From the NCBI RefSeq assembly GCF_025399895.1, contig NZ_JAODUA010000010.1, forward strand, positions 62,001 through 126,000: DNA of 64,000 nt, read 5' to 3'. A program made the position numbers and the translations under genes. Numbering within the stretch: the stretch's first letter is position 1; every line of letters begins with the position of its first letter. The DNA is from Streptomyces sp. ASQP_92. Its GTDB lineage: Bacteria; Actinomycetota; Actinomycetes; Streptomycetales; Streptomycetaceae. Shown in pieces: positions 1-7,983 of the stretch. The notes under the pieces were generated by a model. It made no database searches and had not been told where the DNA came from. It saw only the letters and a list, made by a program, of their open reading frames with translations.

Positions 1-1524
1 ATCGCGATGCTGGTGTCGATCGCTCTGATCGAGCTCTTCATGGTCGCCAACGTCGCCTCGGTGGCCCACGCCACGCTGGTCGCCCGCGACCCCGTCCCGG
101 TCACCCCCGAAGAGGGCACCCGGGTCGCCTTCCTCACCACGTACGTACCGGGCAAGGAACCCATATCCATGGTGCGGGGAACCCTGGAGGCGGCCGTCCG
201 GCTCACCCACACCGGGCCCCTGGACATCTGGCTCCTGGACGAGGGCGACGACGAACGGGCCAAGGCGCTCTGCGCGGAACTCGGCGTACGCCACTTCACC
301 CGCAAGGGCGTCCCCGAGTGGAACCGCGAGAAGGGCGCCCACAAGGCCCGCACCAAGCACGGCAACTACAACGCGTGGATCGCGATGCACGGCGGCGGCT
401 ACGACTTCTTCGCCTCCGTCGACACCGACCACGCCCCGCTCCCCAACTTCCTGGAGCGGATGATGGGTTACTTCCGCGACCCCGACGTCGCCTTCGTCGT
501 CGGACCGCAGGTGTACGGGAACTACGACTCGCCGGTCACCAAGGCAGCCGAGTCCCAGCAGTTCCTCTTCCACGCGCTGATCCAGCGGGCCGGCAACCGC
601 TACCGCGCCCCGATGTTCGTCGGCACCAACAACGTGGTGCGGATCGCGGCCCTGCGCCAGATCGGCGGCCTGTACGACTCGATCACCGAGGACATGGCCA
701 CCGGCTTCGAACTGCACCGGCACAAGAACCCGAGGACAGGACACCACTGGCGCTCCGTGTACACCCCGGACGTGCTGGCCGTCGGCGAGGGCCCGGCCTC
801 CTGGACCGACTTCTTCACCCAGCAGATGCGCTGGTCGCGCGGCACCTACGAGACGCTGTTCAAGCAGTACTGGAAGGCACCCTTCACCATGCCGCCCGGC
901 CGGCTGCTCTCGTACACCCTGATGCTCGTGTACTACCCCATGACGGCCGTCAACTGGCTTCTGGGGATCGTGAGTTGCGTCCTCTTCCTCTGGTTCGGAG
1001 CCTCCGGCACCGAGGTCACCGCCTCCGTCTGGCTGATGCTCTACAGCGACGCGGCCGCCCTCCAGATCGGCCTGTACCTGTGGAACCGGCGGCACAACGT
1101 CTCGCCCCACGAACCCGAGGGCTCGGGCGGCCTCGCGGGCATGGGCATGTCGGCGCTCTCGGCGCCCATCTACCTCAAGTCGCTCGGCTCGGCCCTGCTG
1201 CGCACCCGCGGCCGGTTCGTCGTCACGCCCAAGGGCGGCCAGGCCAGCCCCGACCGGCTGTGGACCTTCCGGATCCATCTGTTCTGGGCGGCCGTGCTCG
1301 CCTGCTCGCTGGTCGCCTCCGTGCGCTACGGCCACACCCACGCCGCGATGCGCACCTGGGCCGTGCTCGCCCTGTGCATCGCGCTGGCCCCGGCGGCCAT
1401 CTGGGCCTGGACCGCGGTGCGCGCACGCGCGGCGACCCGCGGCACGGTGAAGCCCGCCGCCCCGCAGCCCAAGGCGACCGGTGAGGCGGAACCCGCCGTC
1501 GCCACGACGACAGGAGGGAACTGA
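1..1524 (+). CDS. cslA: Cellulose synthase-like glycosyltransferase CslA (GT2), 5' end outside window
   Basis: Membrane-bound processive family 2 glycosyltransferase. In Streptomyces CslA makes a beta-glycan at hyphal tips. The frame is open from base 1, and the first ATG at 7 is internal: the family is about 600-700 aa, while only about 507 aa are visible here. Numbering from that ATG, the metal/UDP-binding DTD is at 139-141, the TED catalytic-base motif at 227-229 and QQMRW (QxxRW) at 272-276. Several hydrophobic segments follow (about 300-335, 340-360, 420-470), fitting the C-terminal membrane domain, and the tail is Ala/Pro-rich. The stop is 3 bp before glxA, whose Shine-Dalgarno lies inside this gene, so the two are co-transcribed. 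Identity rests on the GT2 motifs plus the glxA and GH6 neighbours. Confidence 0.93.
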   Translation: MAMLVSIALIELFMVANVASVAHATLVARDPVPVTPEEGTRVAFLTTYVPGKEPISMVRGTLEAAVRLTHTGPLDIWLLDEGDDERAKALCAELGVRHFTRKGVPEWNREKGAHKARTKHGNYNAWIAMHGGGYDFFASVDTDHAPLPNFLERMMGYFRDPDVAFVVGPQVYGNYDSPVTKAAESQQFLFHALIQRAGNRYRAPMFVGTNNVVRIAALRQIGGLYDSITEDMATGFELHRHKNPRTGHHWRSVYTPDVLAVGEGPASWTDFFTQQMRWSRGTYETLFKQYWKAPFTMPPGRLLSYTLMLVYYPMTAVNWLLGIVSCVLFLWFGASGTEVTASVWLMLYSDAAALQIGLYLWNRRHNVSPHEPEGSGGLAGMGMSALSAPIYLKSLGSALLRTRGRFVVTPKGGQASPDRLWTFRIHLFWAAVLACSLVASVRYGHTHAAMRTWAVLALCIALAPAAIWAWTAVRARAATRGTVKPAAPQPKATGEAEPAVATTTGGN

Positions 1525-1527
1525 GCC

Positions 1528-3483
1528 ATGCCCTTCCGGCCCTCGAAGAGGACGAAGAAGACCCTGCTGGGCGGCGGCGCCGTCGTGGTCCTCGCGGGGC
1601 TCAACGCACCCGCGGCCGTCTCCTTCGCCACCGCGCAGTACCACGCCTACGAGATCGCCCAGCCCGAGTACATGCGCCAGTACGGCGCCTGGCACGGCGT
1701 CGACATCCCCAAGGAGTACCGCACCAACGCCATCCACGCGGCGCTGCTGCACACCGGCAAGGTGCTCATCATCGCGGGCTCCGGCAACAAGCAGACCCAT
1801 TTCGACGCGGGCACCTTCGACACCGTGCTGTGGAACCCGAAGGACAACTCCTTCAAGAAGATCCCCACCCCCGAGGACTTTTTCTGCGGCGGCCACGCCC
1901 AGCTCCCGGACGGCAAGCTCCTGGTGGCGGGCGGAACGGCCCGCTACGAGGTCCTGGACGGCGAGGTGAAGCGGGCCGGCGGCGGCATGCGGGTCAAGAA
2001 CGAGGACCCCAACAAGCCCGTCACCCTCAAGAAGGGCACCAGATTCCGCTCGCCCTCGGGCGTGGAGTACGTCTCGAAGTTCGACGTCACCGTGCCCCGC
2101 GCCAAGCGCGAGTTCGAGATCTCGTACTACGCGTCCGGGCAGATGAAGCCGTGGAAGACCAAGACCACCGCCGCCGAGGCGCGGGTCTTCGTCGAAGCGG
2201 TCGACGAGGGCCCCCAGTCGGTCGCCACCGACCAGGCGCAGTACGAGGTCGAGGGCCTGACCGGCAAGGACGCCGACAACGTGTACGGGCTCGCCGAGAA
2301 GATCACCCTGGAGAAGCAGGACTACCAGGGGATCCGGGCGGCGTACGAGTTCGACCCGAAGGCCGAGAAGTACATACCCGTGACCCCCATGAAGGAGGCC
2401 CGCTGGTACCCGACGCTCACCACCCTCCAGGACGGCAGGGTGCTCGCCGTCTCCGGCCTCGACGACGTGGGCGCCATCATCCAGGGCGACAACGAGATCT
2501 ACGACCCGAAGTCGAAGAAGTGGTCCAAGGGTCCCTTCCGCTACTTCCCGACCTACCCCTCGCTGTTCCTCACCAAGGGCGGAAAGCTCTTCTACTCGGG
2601 CGCGAACGCCGGGTACGGGCCCGCCGACAAGGGCCGCGAGCCGGGCCTGTGGGACGTCGAGAAGAACACCTTCACCAAGATCGGCGGCCTGAGCGCCGCG
2701 GACCAGCTGGAGACGGCCAGTTCGCTGCTGCTGCCACCCGCGCAGGACCAGCGCTTCATGCTCCTGGGCGGCGGCGGCGTCGGCGAGTCCAAGAAGGCCA
2801 CACCGCGCACCGCCGTGGTGGACCTGAAGCAGAACAACCCCGCGTTCACCTCGGGCCCCGAACTCCCGCAGGGCACCCGCTACTTGAACAGTGTGCTCAT
2901 GCCGGACGACTCGGTCTTCACCACCGGCGGCTCCTCCGACTACCGGGGCCGGGGCGGCTCCAACCTCCTCAGCGCCCAGTTCTACGACCCGAAGGCGAAC
3001 GCCTTCCGCGAGGCGGCCGACCCCACCATCGGACGCAACTACCACTCCGAGGCGCTGCTGCTGCCCGACGGCCGGGTCGCCACCTTCGGCTCCGACTCGC
3101 TCTTCGGCGACCGGGACAACACCAAACCCGGCAAGTTCGAGCAGCGCATGGAGATCTACACGCCGCCCTACCTCTACCGCGACAAGGACAAGCGCCCCGC
3201 GCTCGGCGACGGCCCCGAGGCCGCGGCCGCCGACGGTCGCGCGACCTTCAAGACCGACCACCCCGAGCGCGTCGTCAAGGCGCGGCTGATGCGGCCGAGC
3301 GCGGTCACGCACACCACCGACGTCGAGCAGCGCTCGATCGAACTGGGCCTGACCAAGGACAAGAGCTCGGTCACCATCACCGTCCCCAAGGACCACGCCC
3401 TGGTCCCGCCCGGCTGGTACATGGTCTTCGTCTCCGACGCCGAGAACACCCCGTCCGAGGCGAAGTGGCTGCGGGTGGACTGA
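1528..3483 (+). CDS. glxA: Copper-radical oxidase GlxA (galactose oxidase/glyoxal oxidase-like)
   Basis: Mono-copper enzyme with a Cys-Tyr cofactor that oxidises alcohols or aldehydes to give H2O2. In Streptomyces it acts with CslA on the hyphal-tip glycan and is needed for development. The 651-aa protein starts with a basic stretch and one hydrophobic segment (about 12-36), an uncleaved anchor or signal. C120 in FFCGGHA and Y294 in RWYPTL are the expected thioether pair. Y505-H506 in RNYHSEA and H595 in VTHTTD match the remaining copper ligands of galactose oxidase. Kelch-like repeats fill the middle, and the C-terminus is the Ig-like domain that supplies the last histidine. AGGAGG at 1512-1517 sets the start. 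It is convergent with the GH6 gene, with stops 4 bp apart. Confidence 0.95.
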   Translation: MPFRPSKRTKKTLLGGGAVVVLAGLNAPAAVSFATAQYHAYEIAQPEYMRQYGAWHGVDIPKEYRTNAIHAALLHTGKVLIIAGSGNKQTHFDAGTFDTVLWNPKDNSFKKIPTPEDFFCGGHAQLPDGKLLVAGGTARYEVLDGEVKRAGGGMRVKNEDPNKPVTLKKGTRFRSPSGVEYVSKFDVTVPRAKREFEISYYASGQMKPWKTKTTAAEARVFVEAVDEGPQSVATDQAQYEVEGLTGKDADNVYGLAEKITLEKQDYQGIRAAYEFDPKAEKYIPVTPMKEARWYPTLTTLQDGRVLAVSGLDDVGAIIQGDNEIYDPKSKKWSKGPFRYFPTYPSLFLTKGGKLFYSGANAGYGPADKGREPGLWDVEKNTFTKIGGLSAADQLETASSLLLPPAQDQRFMLLGGGGVGESKKATPRTAVVDLKQNNPAFTSGPELPQGTRYLNSVLMPDDSVFTTGGSSDYRGRGGSNLLSAQFYDPKANAFREAADPTIGRNYHSEALLLPDGRVATFGSDSLFGDRDNTKPGKFEQRMEIYTPPYLYRDKDKRPALGDGPEAAAADGRATFKTDHPERVVKARLMRPSAVTHTTDVEQRSIELGLTKDKSSVTITVPKDHALVPPGWYMVFVSDAENTPSEAKWLRVD

Positions 3484-3487
3484 GCCC

Positions 3488-4516
3488 TCAGGGCCGCGCG
3501 CGCCGGGCGAGCCCGAGCGCGTACTCCGGCCACCAGGTTCCGGCGGACGGGCCCCCGCGGCAGGGCCCGTCCGAGTCGCCCGGCCGCTTGATCCACAGAT
3601 ACGCGTCGACGAGCGGATCCCCGGTGCTCACCGACGGCGGGGCTCCGAGCGAGCGGCCCGGGGGATTGCACCAGGCCTGGTCGCGGTCGTCGAGCAGCGG
3701 GCCCTCGCCGTTGCGGCTGGTGTCCATGACGAAGTGCTTGCCGCCCAGACCCTGGGAGACCTTCGCCCCGTACGCCCGTACCGCCGCGTTGGTCTGGAAG
3801 TTGGAGACGTTCAGCGCGAACCCGTCGGCCTGCTCGACGCCGGCCCGCCGCAGCGGCTCGACGAGGCTGTGGGGATCGGGGATCCAGGACGGGTTCCCGG
3901 CGTCGAGATAGACCTTGGTGCGCGGCAGCCTCTTGAGGCGCTCGATCGCCTCGCCGAGCAGCTGATAGCGCTCGTCGTGATGCTCGGGTGTCGTGCACCC
4001 GTCGACCACGTGGGCGACCGCGTCGGGCTCCAGGACCACGAGCGCCGGTGCGTCGCCGATCGCCTCGGCGAACATCCCGAACCAGGCGCGGTAGCCCTCG
4101 GCGCCGTTCGCCCCGCCCGCCGAGTACTTGCCGCAGTCGCGGTGCGGAATGTCGTACGCCACGAACAGCGAGGTCCGCTTCTCCTTGACCGCGCCCTCGA
4201 CGGCCTTGCGGATCCCGGGCCGCGGGTCGTCCCCGGACGGCCAGATGGCCACCGGCCGCTCGGCGATCCGCCGGAGCACCTGCGCGTCGGCGGTACGGCC
4301 CTGGCCCTGCCAGAGCTTGATCTGCCGGGCGGCGTCGCTCTCCGGGTCGACCCAGAAGGGGGCGCCCGGCGCGGGCGCGGGCGCGGATCCGGCCGGGGCC
4401 GAGCCCCGCACCACGGAGCCCTCGCCGGGGCCCGCACCGGACGAGCAGCCCGCGACGGCGGTGACCAGCAGGGCGGTGAGCGGAACGGCGGCGAGGAGCG
4501 TTCGGTACCGGGACAT
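3488..4516 (-). CDS. cslZ: GH6 family endoglucanase-like lipoprotein (CslZ)
   Basis: Glycoside hydrolase family 6, an inverting beta-1,4-glucanase. In the csl locus it is thought to trim or release the glycan made by CslA. The start chosen is ATG at 4516 with GAAGGGG upstream; the frame extends 14 codons further without a better site. The 342-aa product has a lipoprotein signal with lipobox VAGC (C24) and then a Ser/Ala/Pro linker. GH6 signatures are AYDIPHRDC (D127), LEPDAVA (putative catalytic acid D165), LDAGNPSWI and CNPPGRSLG. It is convergent with glxA, so it needs its own promoter. Whether it cuts cellulose or another beta-glucan cannot be told from sequence. Confidence 0.9.
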   Translation of the reverse strand: MSRYRTLLAAVPLTALLVTAVAGCSSGAGPGEGSVVRGSAPAGSAPAPAPGAPFWVDPESDAARQIKLWQGQGRTADAQVLRRIAERPVAIWPSGDDPRPGIRKAVEGAVKEKRTSLFVAYDIPHRDCGKYSAGGANGAEGYRAWFGMFAEAIGDAPALVVLEPDAVAHVVDGCTTPEHHDERYQLLGEAIERLKRLPRTKVYLDAGNPSWIPDPHSLVEPLRRAGVEQADGFALNVSNFQTNAAVRAYGAKVSQGLGGKHFVMDTSRNGEGPLLDDRDQAWCNPPGRSLGAPPSVSTGDPLVDAYLWIKRPGDSDGPCRGGPSAGTWWPEYALGLARRARP

Positions 4517-4693
4517 CGGGCCCCTTCGGGGTCGCGAGAGCAGGACGCAACCGGCCAAGCCTCACATATCCCCCGCTCCGCGCCGGGGAACGCCGTGCCG
4601 GGCGGCACCCGCCGATCACGCGGCCGCCGGCGCCGGGGTACCGAACTTCGAGACGGGGCTGACCGGCATGTGACCAGTGGGTAAGGTCGACGG

Positions 4694-5200
4694 GTGCCCA
4701 AGCCGCTCAGCCTGCCCTTCGACCCCATCGCCCGAGCCGACGAACTCTGGCAGCAGCGCTGGGGACCCGTGCCCTCGATGGGGGCGATCACCTCGATCAT
4801 GCGGGCACACCAGATCCTGCTGGCCGAGGTCGACGCGGTGGTCAAGCCGTACGGGCTCACCTTCGCGCGGTACGAGGCGCTGGTGCTGCTCACCTTCTCC
4901 AAGGAGGGGGAGCTGCCGATGTCCAAGATCGGCGAGCGGCTGATGGTCCACCCGACCTCGGTCACCAACACGGTCGACCGCCTCGTGAAGTCGGGCCTCG
5001 TCGACAAGCGCCCCAACCCGAACGACGGCCGCGGCACGCTGGCGTCCATCACGGACAAGGGGCGCGAGGTGGTGGAGCGGGCCACGCGGGATCTGATGGC
5101 GATGGAGTTCGGGCTCGGCGTCTACGACGCGGAGGAGTGCGGGGAGATTTTCGCGATGCTGCGGCCGCTGAGGGTGGCGGCGAACGACTTCGAGGACTAG
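4694..5200 (+). CDS. MarR family transcriptional regulator
   Basis: Winged-helix regulator of 168 aa. The core runs from about residue 30 to 140. The recognition-helix region is MVHPTSVTNTVDRLVKSGLV and the wing is RPNPNDGRGTLASITDKG, both typical of MarR. The start is GTG at 4694 with AAGG about 8 bp upstream; no better upstream start is seen. It is the first of three plus-strand genes (this, DUF3817 protein, icmA), but about 270 bp of repeat-rich sequence separates it from the next gene, so it is probably a separate transcript. From memory, an equivalent MarR gene precedes the DUF3817/icmA pair in S. coelicolor. Ligand and target are unknown. Confidence 0.88.
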   Translation: MPKPLSLPFDPIARADELWQQRWGPVPSMGAITSIMRAHQILLAEVDAVVKPYGLTFARYEALVLLTFSKEGELPMSKIGERLMVHPTSVTNTVDRLVKSGLVDKRPNPNDGRGTLASITDKGREVVERATRDLMAMEFGLGVYDAEECGEIFAMLRPLRVAANDFED

Positions 5201-5220
5201 CCCTCGCGCTCCCGACCCCC

Positions 5221-5450
5221 TTTTTGGCCGCGGACCGTGCGGAGTTGCTCGCGCAGTTCCCCGCGCCCCTGAAACCCTCTTCGGCCTGCGGACCGTGCCC
5301 GCTTCTCGCGCAGTTCCCCGCGCCCCTTAGCAGTACTGGTGCTGGCCCGCCTCGGGGCATTTCAGCCCGTCCGGCGTTTGAGGACGAGCGCCCTTTAGGC
5401 GCGAACGGGGTCTGGGGCGGAGCCCCGGGGGGCCGAGGGAAGATCGCCCG
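5221..5450. repeat. Intergenic repeat cluster (two GC-rich 'A' units and one 'B' unit)
   Basis: The gap between the MarR gene and the DUF3817 gene is filled by sequence repeated elsewhere in the window. Two A units (core GCGCAGTTCCCCGCGCCCC) lie near 5250-5270 and 5305-5327. One B unit (about 5340-5440) contains CCGTCCGGCGTTTGAGGACG and then GGGGTCTGGGGCGGAGCCCC. The B unit's last part can fold as a GC hairpin. The same units recur at 7.6-7.98 kb and, inverted, at 32.5-32.85 kb. No reading frame of merit is seen. This family is common between genes in Streptomyces; its function is not established, though the hairpins may stop transcription. Confidence 0.85.
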
Positions 5451-5474
5451 GCATGTCCGGTTAGGCTCGGCGGC

Positions 5475-5813
5475 ATGAAAAAGAGCGTGCTGACCCGCTA
5501 CCGCGTCATGGCGTACGTCACCGGCGTCCTGCTGGTCCTGCTGACCCTCGGCGTGATCGCGAAGTACATCCTCGACATGAACGGCGCCGCGGACTTCACC
5601 AAGATCATCGGCATCGCCCACGGCTGGCTGTACGTGATCTACCTCGTCTTCGCCTTCGACCTGGGCTCCAAGGCGAAGTGGCCGGTCGGCAAGCAGCTGT
5701 GGGTGCTGATCGCCGGCACGATCCCCACCGCCGCCTTCTTCGTGGAGCGCAAGGTCTCCAAGGAGCTGGAGCCGAAGGTCATGGGCACCGTCCCGGCCGG
5801 CGCCAACGCCTGA
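5475..5813 (+). CDS. DUF3817 small integral membrane protein
   Basis: 112-aa membrane protein with three predicted membrane segments (about 10-30, 45-65 and 72-92) and a basic N-terminus (MKKSVLTRYR). The spacing and the motif AHGWLYVIYLVFAFDL fit the DUF3817 family, widespread in actinobacteria and without known function. The ATG at 5475 follows a short GC-rich leader next to the repeat cluster. The stop lies about 95 bp before icmA, and this pairing is conserved in streptomycetes as far as I recall. A link to branched-chain acyl-CoA metabolism is only implied by position, because icmA has its own palindrome-containing promoter region. Confidence 0.85.
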   Translation: MKKSVLTRYRVMAYVTGVLLVLLTLGVIAKYILDMNGAADFTKIIGIAHGWLYVIYLVFAFDLGSKAKWPVGKQLWVLIAGTIPTAAFFVERKVSKELEPKVMGTVPAGANA

Positions 5814-5877
5814 CCCCACCGCGTCACCGCACGACCCACCGCCGCGCGAGCACAACGCGTGGCGGTCGGCCATCGAC

Positions 5878-5901
5878 ATTTACTAGGACGTCCAAGTAAA
5901 T
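5878..5901. promoter_or_regulatory. 24-bp near-perfect palindrome before icmA
   Basis: The arms ATTTACT (5878-5884) and AGTAAAT (5895-5901) flank the self-complementary core GGACGTCC (5886-5893), with one unpaired A on each side. The site ends 7 bp before the icmA ATG and is strikingly AT-rich at its edges compared with the surroundings. It looks like an operator for a dimeric repressor. It also occupies the place where a ribosome-binding site would be, so the transcript may begin very close to the start codon. I recall similar GGACGTCC palindromes near other acyl-CoA mutase genes but cannot verify that here. Confidence 0.7.
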
Positions 5902-5908
5902 TTGAGCC

Positions 5909-7609
5909 ATGGACGCTGACGCGATCGAGGAAGGCCGCCGCCGCTGGCAGGCCCGTTACGACAAGGCCCGCAAGCGCGACGCGGACTTCACCACACTCTC
6001 CGGGGACCCGGTCGACCCCGCGTACGGGCCCCGGCCCGGCGACACCTATGACGGGTTCGAGCGGATCGGCTGGCCCGGCGAGTACCCCTTCACCCGCGGC
6101 CTGTACCCGACCGGCTACCGGGGGCGCACCTGGACGATCCGGCAGTTCGCCGGGTTCGGCAACGCCGAGCAGACCAACGAGCGCTACAAGATGATCCTGG
6201 CCGCCGGTGGCGGCGGCCTGAGCGTCGCCTTCGACATGCCGACCCTCATGGGCCGCGACTCCGACGACCCCCGCTCGCTCGGCGAGGTCGGCCACTGCGG
6301 CGTCGCCATCGACTCGGCCGCCGACATGGAGGTCCTGTTCCAGGACATCCCGCTCGGTGACGTGACGACGTCCATGACCATCAGTGGTCCGGCCGTCCCC
6401 GTCTTCTGCATGTACCTGGTCGCCGCCGAGCGTCAGGGCGTCGACCCGGGCGTCCTCAACGGCACGCTCCAGACGGACATCTTCAAGGAGTACATCGCCC
6501 AGAAGGAGTGGCTCTTCCAGCCCGAGCCGCACCTGCGCCTCATCGGCGACCTGATGGAGCACTGCGCCAAGGGCATCCCCGACTACAAGCCGTTGTCCGT
6601 CTCCGGCTACCACATCCGCGAGGCCGGGGCGACGGCCGCGCAGGAGCTGGCGTACACCCTCGCCGACGGCTTCGGCTACGTCGAGCTCGGCCTCAGCCGC
6701 GGCCTGGACGTCGACGTCTTCGCGCCCGGCCTGTCCTTCTTCTTCGACGCGCACGTCGACTTCTTCGAGGAGATCGCCAAGTTCCGCGCGGCGCGGCGTA
6801 TTTGGGCCCGCTGGATGAAGGAGGTGTACGGCGCGCAGTCGGACAAGGCGCAGTGGCTGCGCTTCCACACCCAGACCGCCGGGGTGTCGCTGACCGCGCA
6901 GCAGCCGTACAACAACGTCGTACGCACCGCCGTCGAGGCGCTCGCGGCGGTGCTCGGCGGCACCAACTCCCTGCACACCAACGCCCTCGACGAGACCCTC
7001 GCGCTCCCCTCCGAGCAGGCCGCGGAGATCGCGCTGCGCACGCAGCAGGTCCTGATGGAGGAGACCGGCGTCGCCAACGTCGCCGACCCGCTGGGCGGTT
7101 CCTGGTACGTCGAGCAGCTCACCGACCGCATCGAGGCGGACGCGGAGAAGATCTTCGACCAGATCCGGGAGCGCGGCACCCGGGCCCACCCCGACGGGCA
7201 GCACCCCATCGGCCCCATCACCTCCGGCATCCTGCGCGGCATCGAGGACGGCTGGTTCACCGGGGAGATCGCGGAGTCCGCCTTCCGCTACCAGCAGTCC
7301 CTGGAGAAGGGCGACAAGCGGGTGGTGGGCGTCAACTGCCACCACGGTTCTGTCACCGGTGACCTGGAGATCCTGCGGGTCAGCCACGAGGTGGAGCGCG
7401 AGCAGGTGCGCGAGCTGGCCGCGCGCAAGTCGCGGCGCGACGACGCGGCGGTGTCGGCGGCGCTGGACGCGATGCTGGCGGCGGCGCGGGACGGCTCGAA
7501 CATGATCGCGCCCATGCTGGACGCGGTGCGGGCGGAGGCGACGCTGGGGGAGATCTGCGGGGTGCTCCGCGAGGAGTGGGGCACGTACACGGAGCCGCCC
7601 GGCTTCTAA
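5909..7609 (+). CDS. icmA: Isobutyryl-CoA mutase large subunit IcmA
   Basis: Adenosylcobalamin-dependent mutase subunit that interconverts isobutyryl-CoA and n-butyryl-CoA, linking valine catabolism to butyryl/ethylmalonyl-CoA precursors. The 566-aa length matches IcmA and lacks the C-terminal B12-binding domain, which a separate small subunit (IcmB) must supply; none is in the window. The substrate-determining residues are F80 (in TIRQF) and Q198 (in YIAQKEW). These are the isobutyryl-type residues at positions where methylmalonyl-CoA mutase has Tyr and Arg. GFGNAEQTNERYK and GGTNSLHTNALDE are family signatures. The ATG lies 7 bp after the palindrome and has no clear Shine-Dalgarno. Confidence 0.95.
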   Translation: MDADAIEEGRRRWQARYDKARKRDADFTTLSGDPVDPAYGPRPGDTYDGFERIGWPGEYPFTRGLYPTGYRGRTWTIRQFAGFGNAEQTNERYKMILAAGGGGLSVAFDMPTLMGRDSDDPRSLGEVGHCGVAIDSAADMEVLFQDIPLGDVTTSMTISGPAVPVFCMYLVAAERQGVDPGVLNGTLQTDIFKEYIAQKEWLFQPEPHLRLIGDLMEHCAKGIPDYKPLSVSGYHIREAGATAAQELAYTLADGFGYVELGLSRGLDVDVFAPGLSFFFDAHVDFFEEIAKFRAARRIWARWMKEVYGAQSDKAQWLRFHTQTAGVSLTAQQPYNNVVRTAVEALAAVLGGTNSLHTNALDETLALPSEQAAEIALRTQQVLMEETGVANVADPLGGSWYVEQLTDRIEADAEKIFDQIRERGTRAHPDGQHPIGPITSGILRGIEDGWFTGEIAESAFRYQQSLEKGDKRVVGVNCHHGSVTGDLEILRVSHEVEREQVRELAARKSRRDDAAVSAALDAMLAAARDGSNMIAPMLDAVRAEATLGEICGVLREEWGTYTEPPGF

Positions 7610-7620
7610 CCCCGCGGCAC

Positions 7621-7983
7621 TGGGGCGCGGCCCCCCTCGCGCAGTTCCCCGCGCCCCCAAAACCCCCGGTCGCGTGCGGACCGTGGTCGCTTTTCGCGCA
7701 GTTCCCCGCGCCCCTAGCTATTCGGTGCTGGCCTGCATCGGGGCACCTTAGCCCGTCCGGCGTTTGAGGACGAGCGCCGTTCAGGCGCGATCGGGGTCTG
7801 GGGCGGAGCCCCAGGTGGGTCGGCTTTCGGGTGCGAGTCCTGCCTGGCTGGTCGCGCAGTTCCTCGCGCCCCTGGCGGTACTGGTGCTGGCCCGCATCGG
7901 GCAACCTCAGCCTGTCCGGCGTTTGAGGACGAGCGCCGTTCAGGCGCGGGCGGGGTCTGGGGCGGAGCCCCAGGGGGCCGGGG
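7621..7983. repeat. Intergenic repeat cluster between icmA and the histidine kinase
   Basis: The roughly 370-bp gap between two convergent genes holds three A units (about 7636-7657, 7693-7715 and a variant at 7851-7872) and two B units (about 7725-7812 and 7880-7975). They share the cores described at 5221-5450. Each B unit ends with GGGGCGGAGCCCC, which can fold into a GC hairpin. No start codon with a plausible ribosome site was seen. The cluster sits where both flanking transcripts end, so terminator-like activity is plausible but unproven. Confidence 0.85.
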
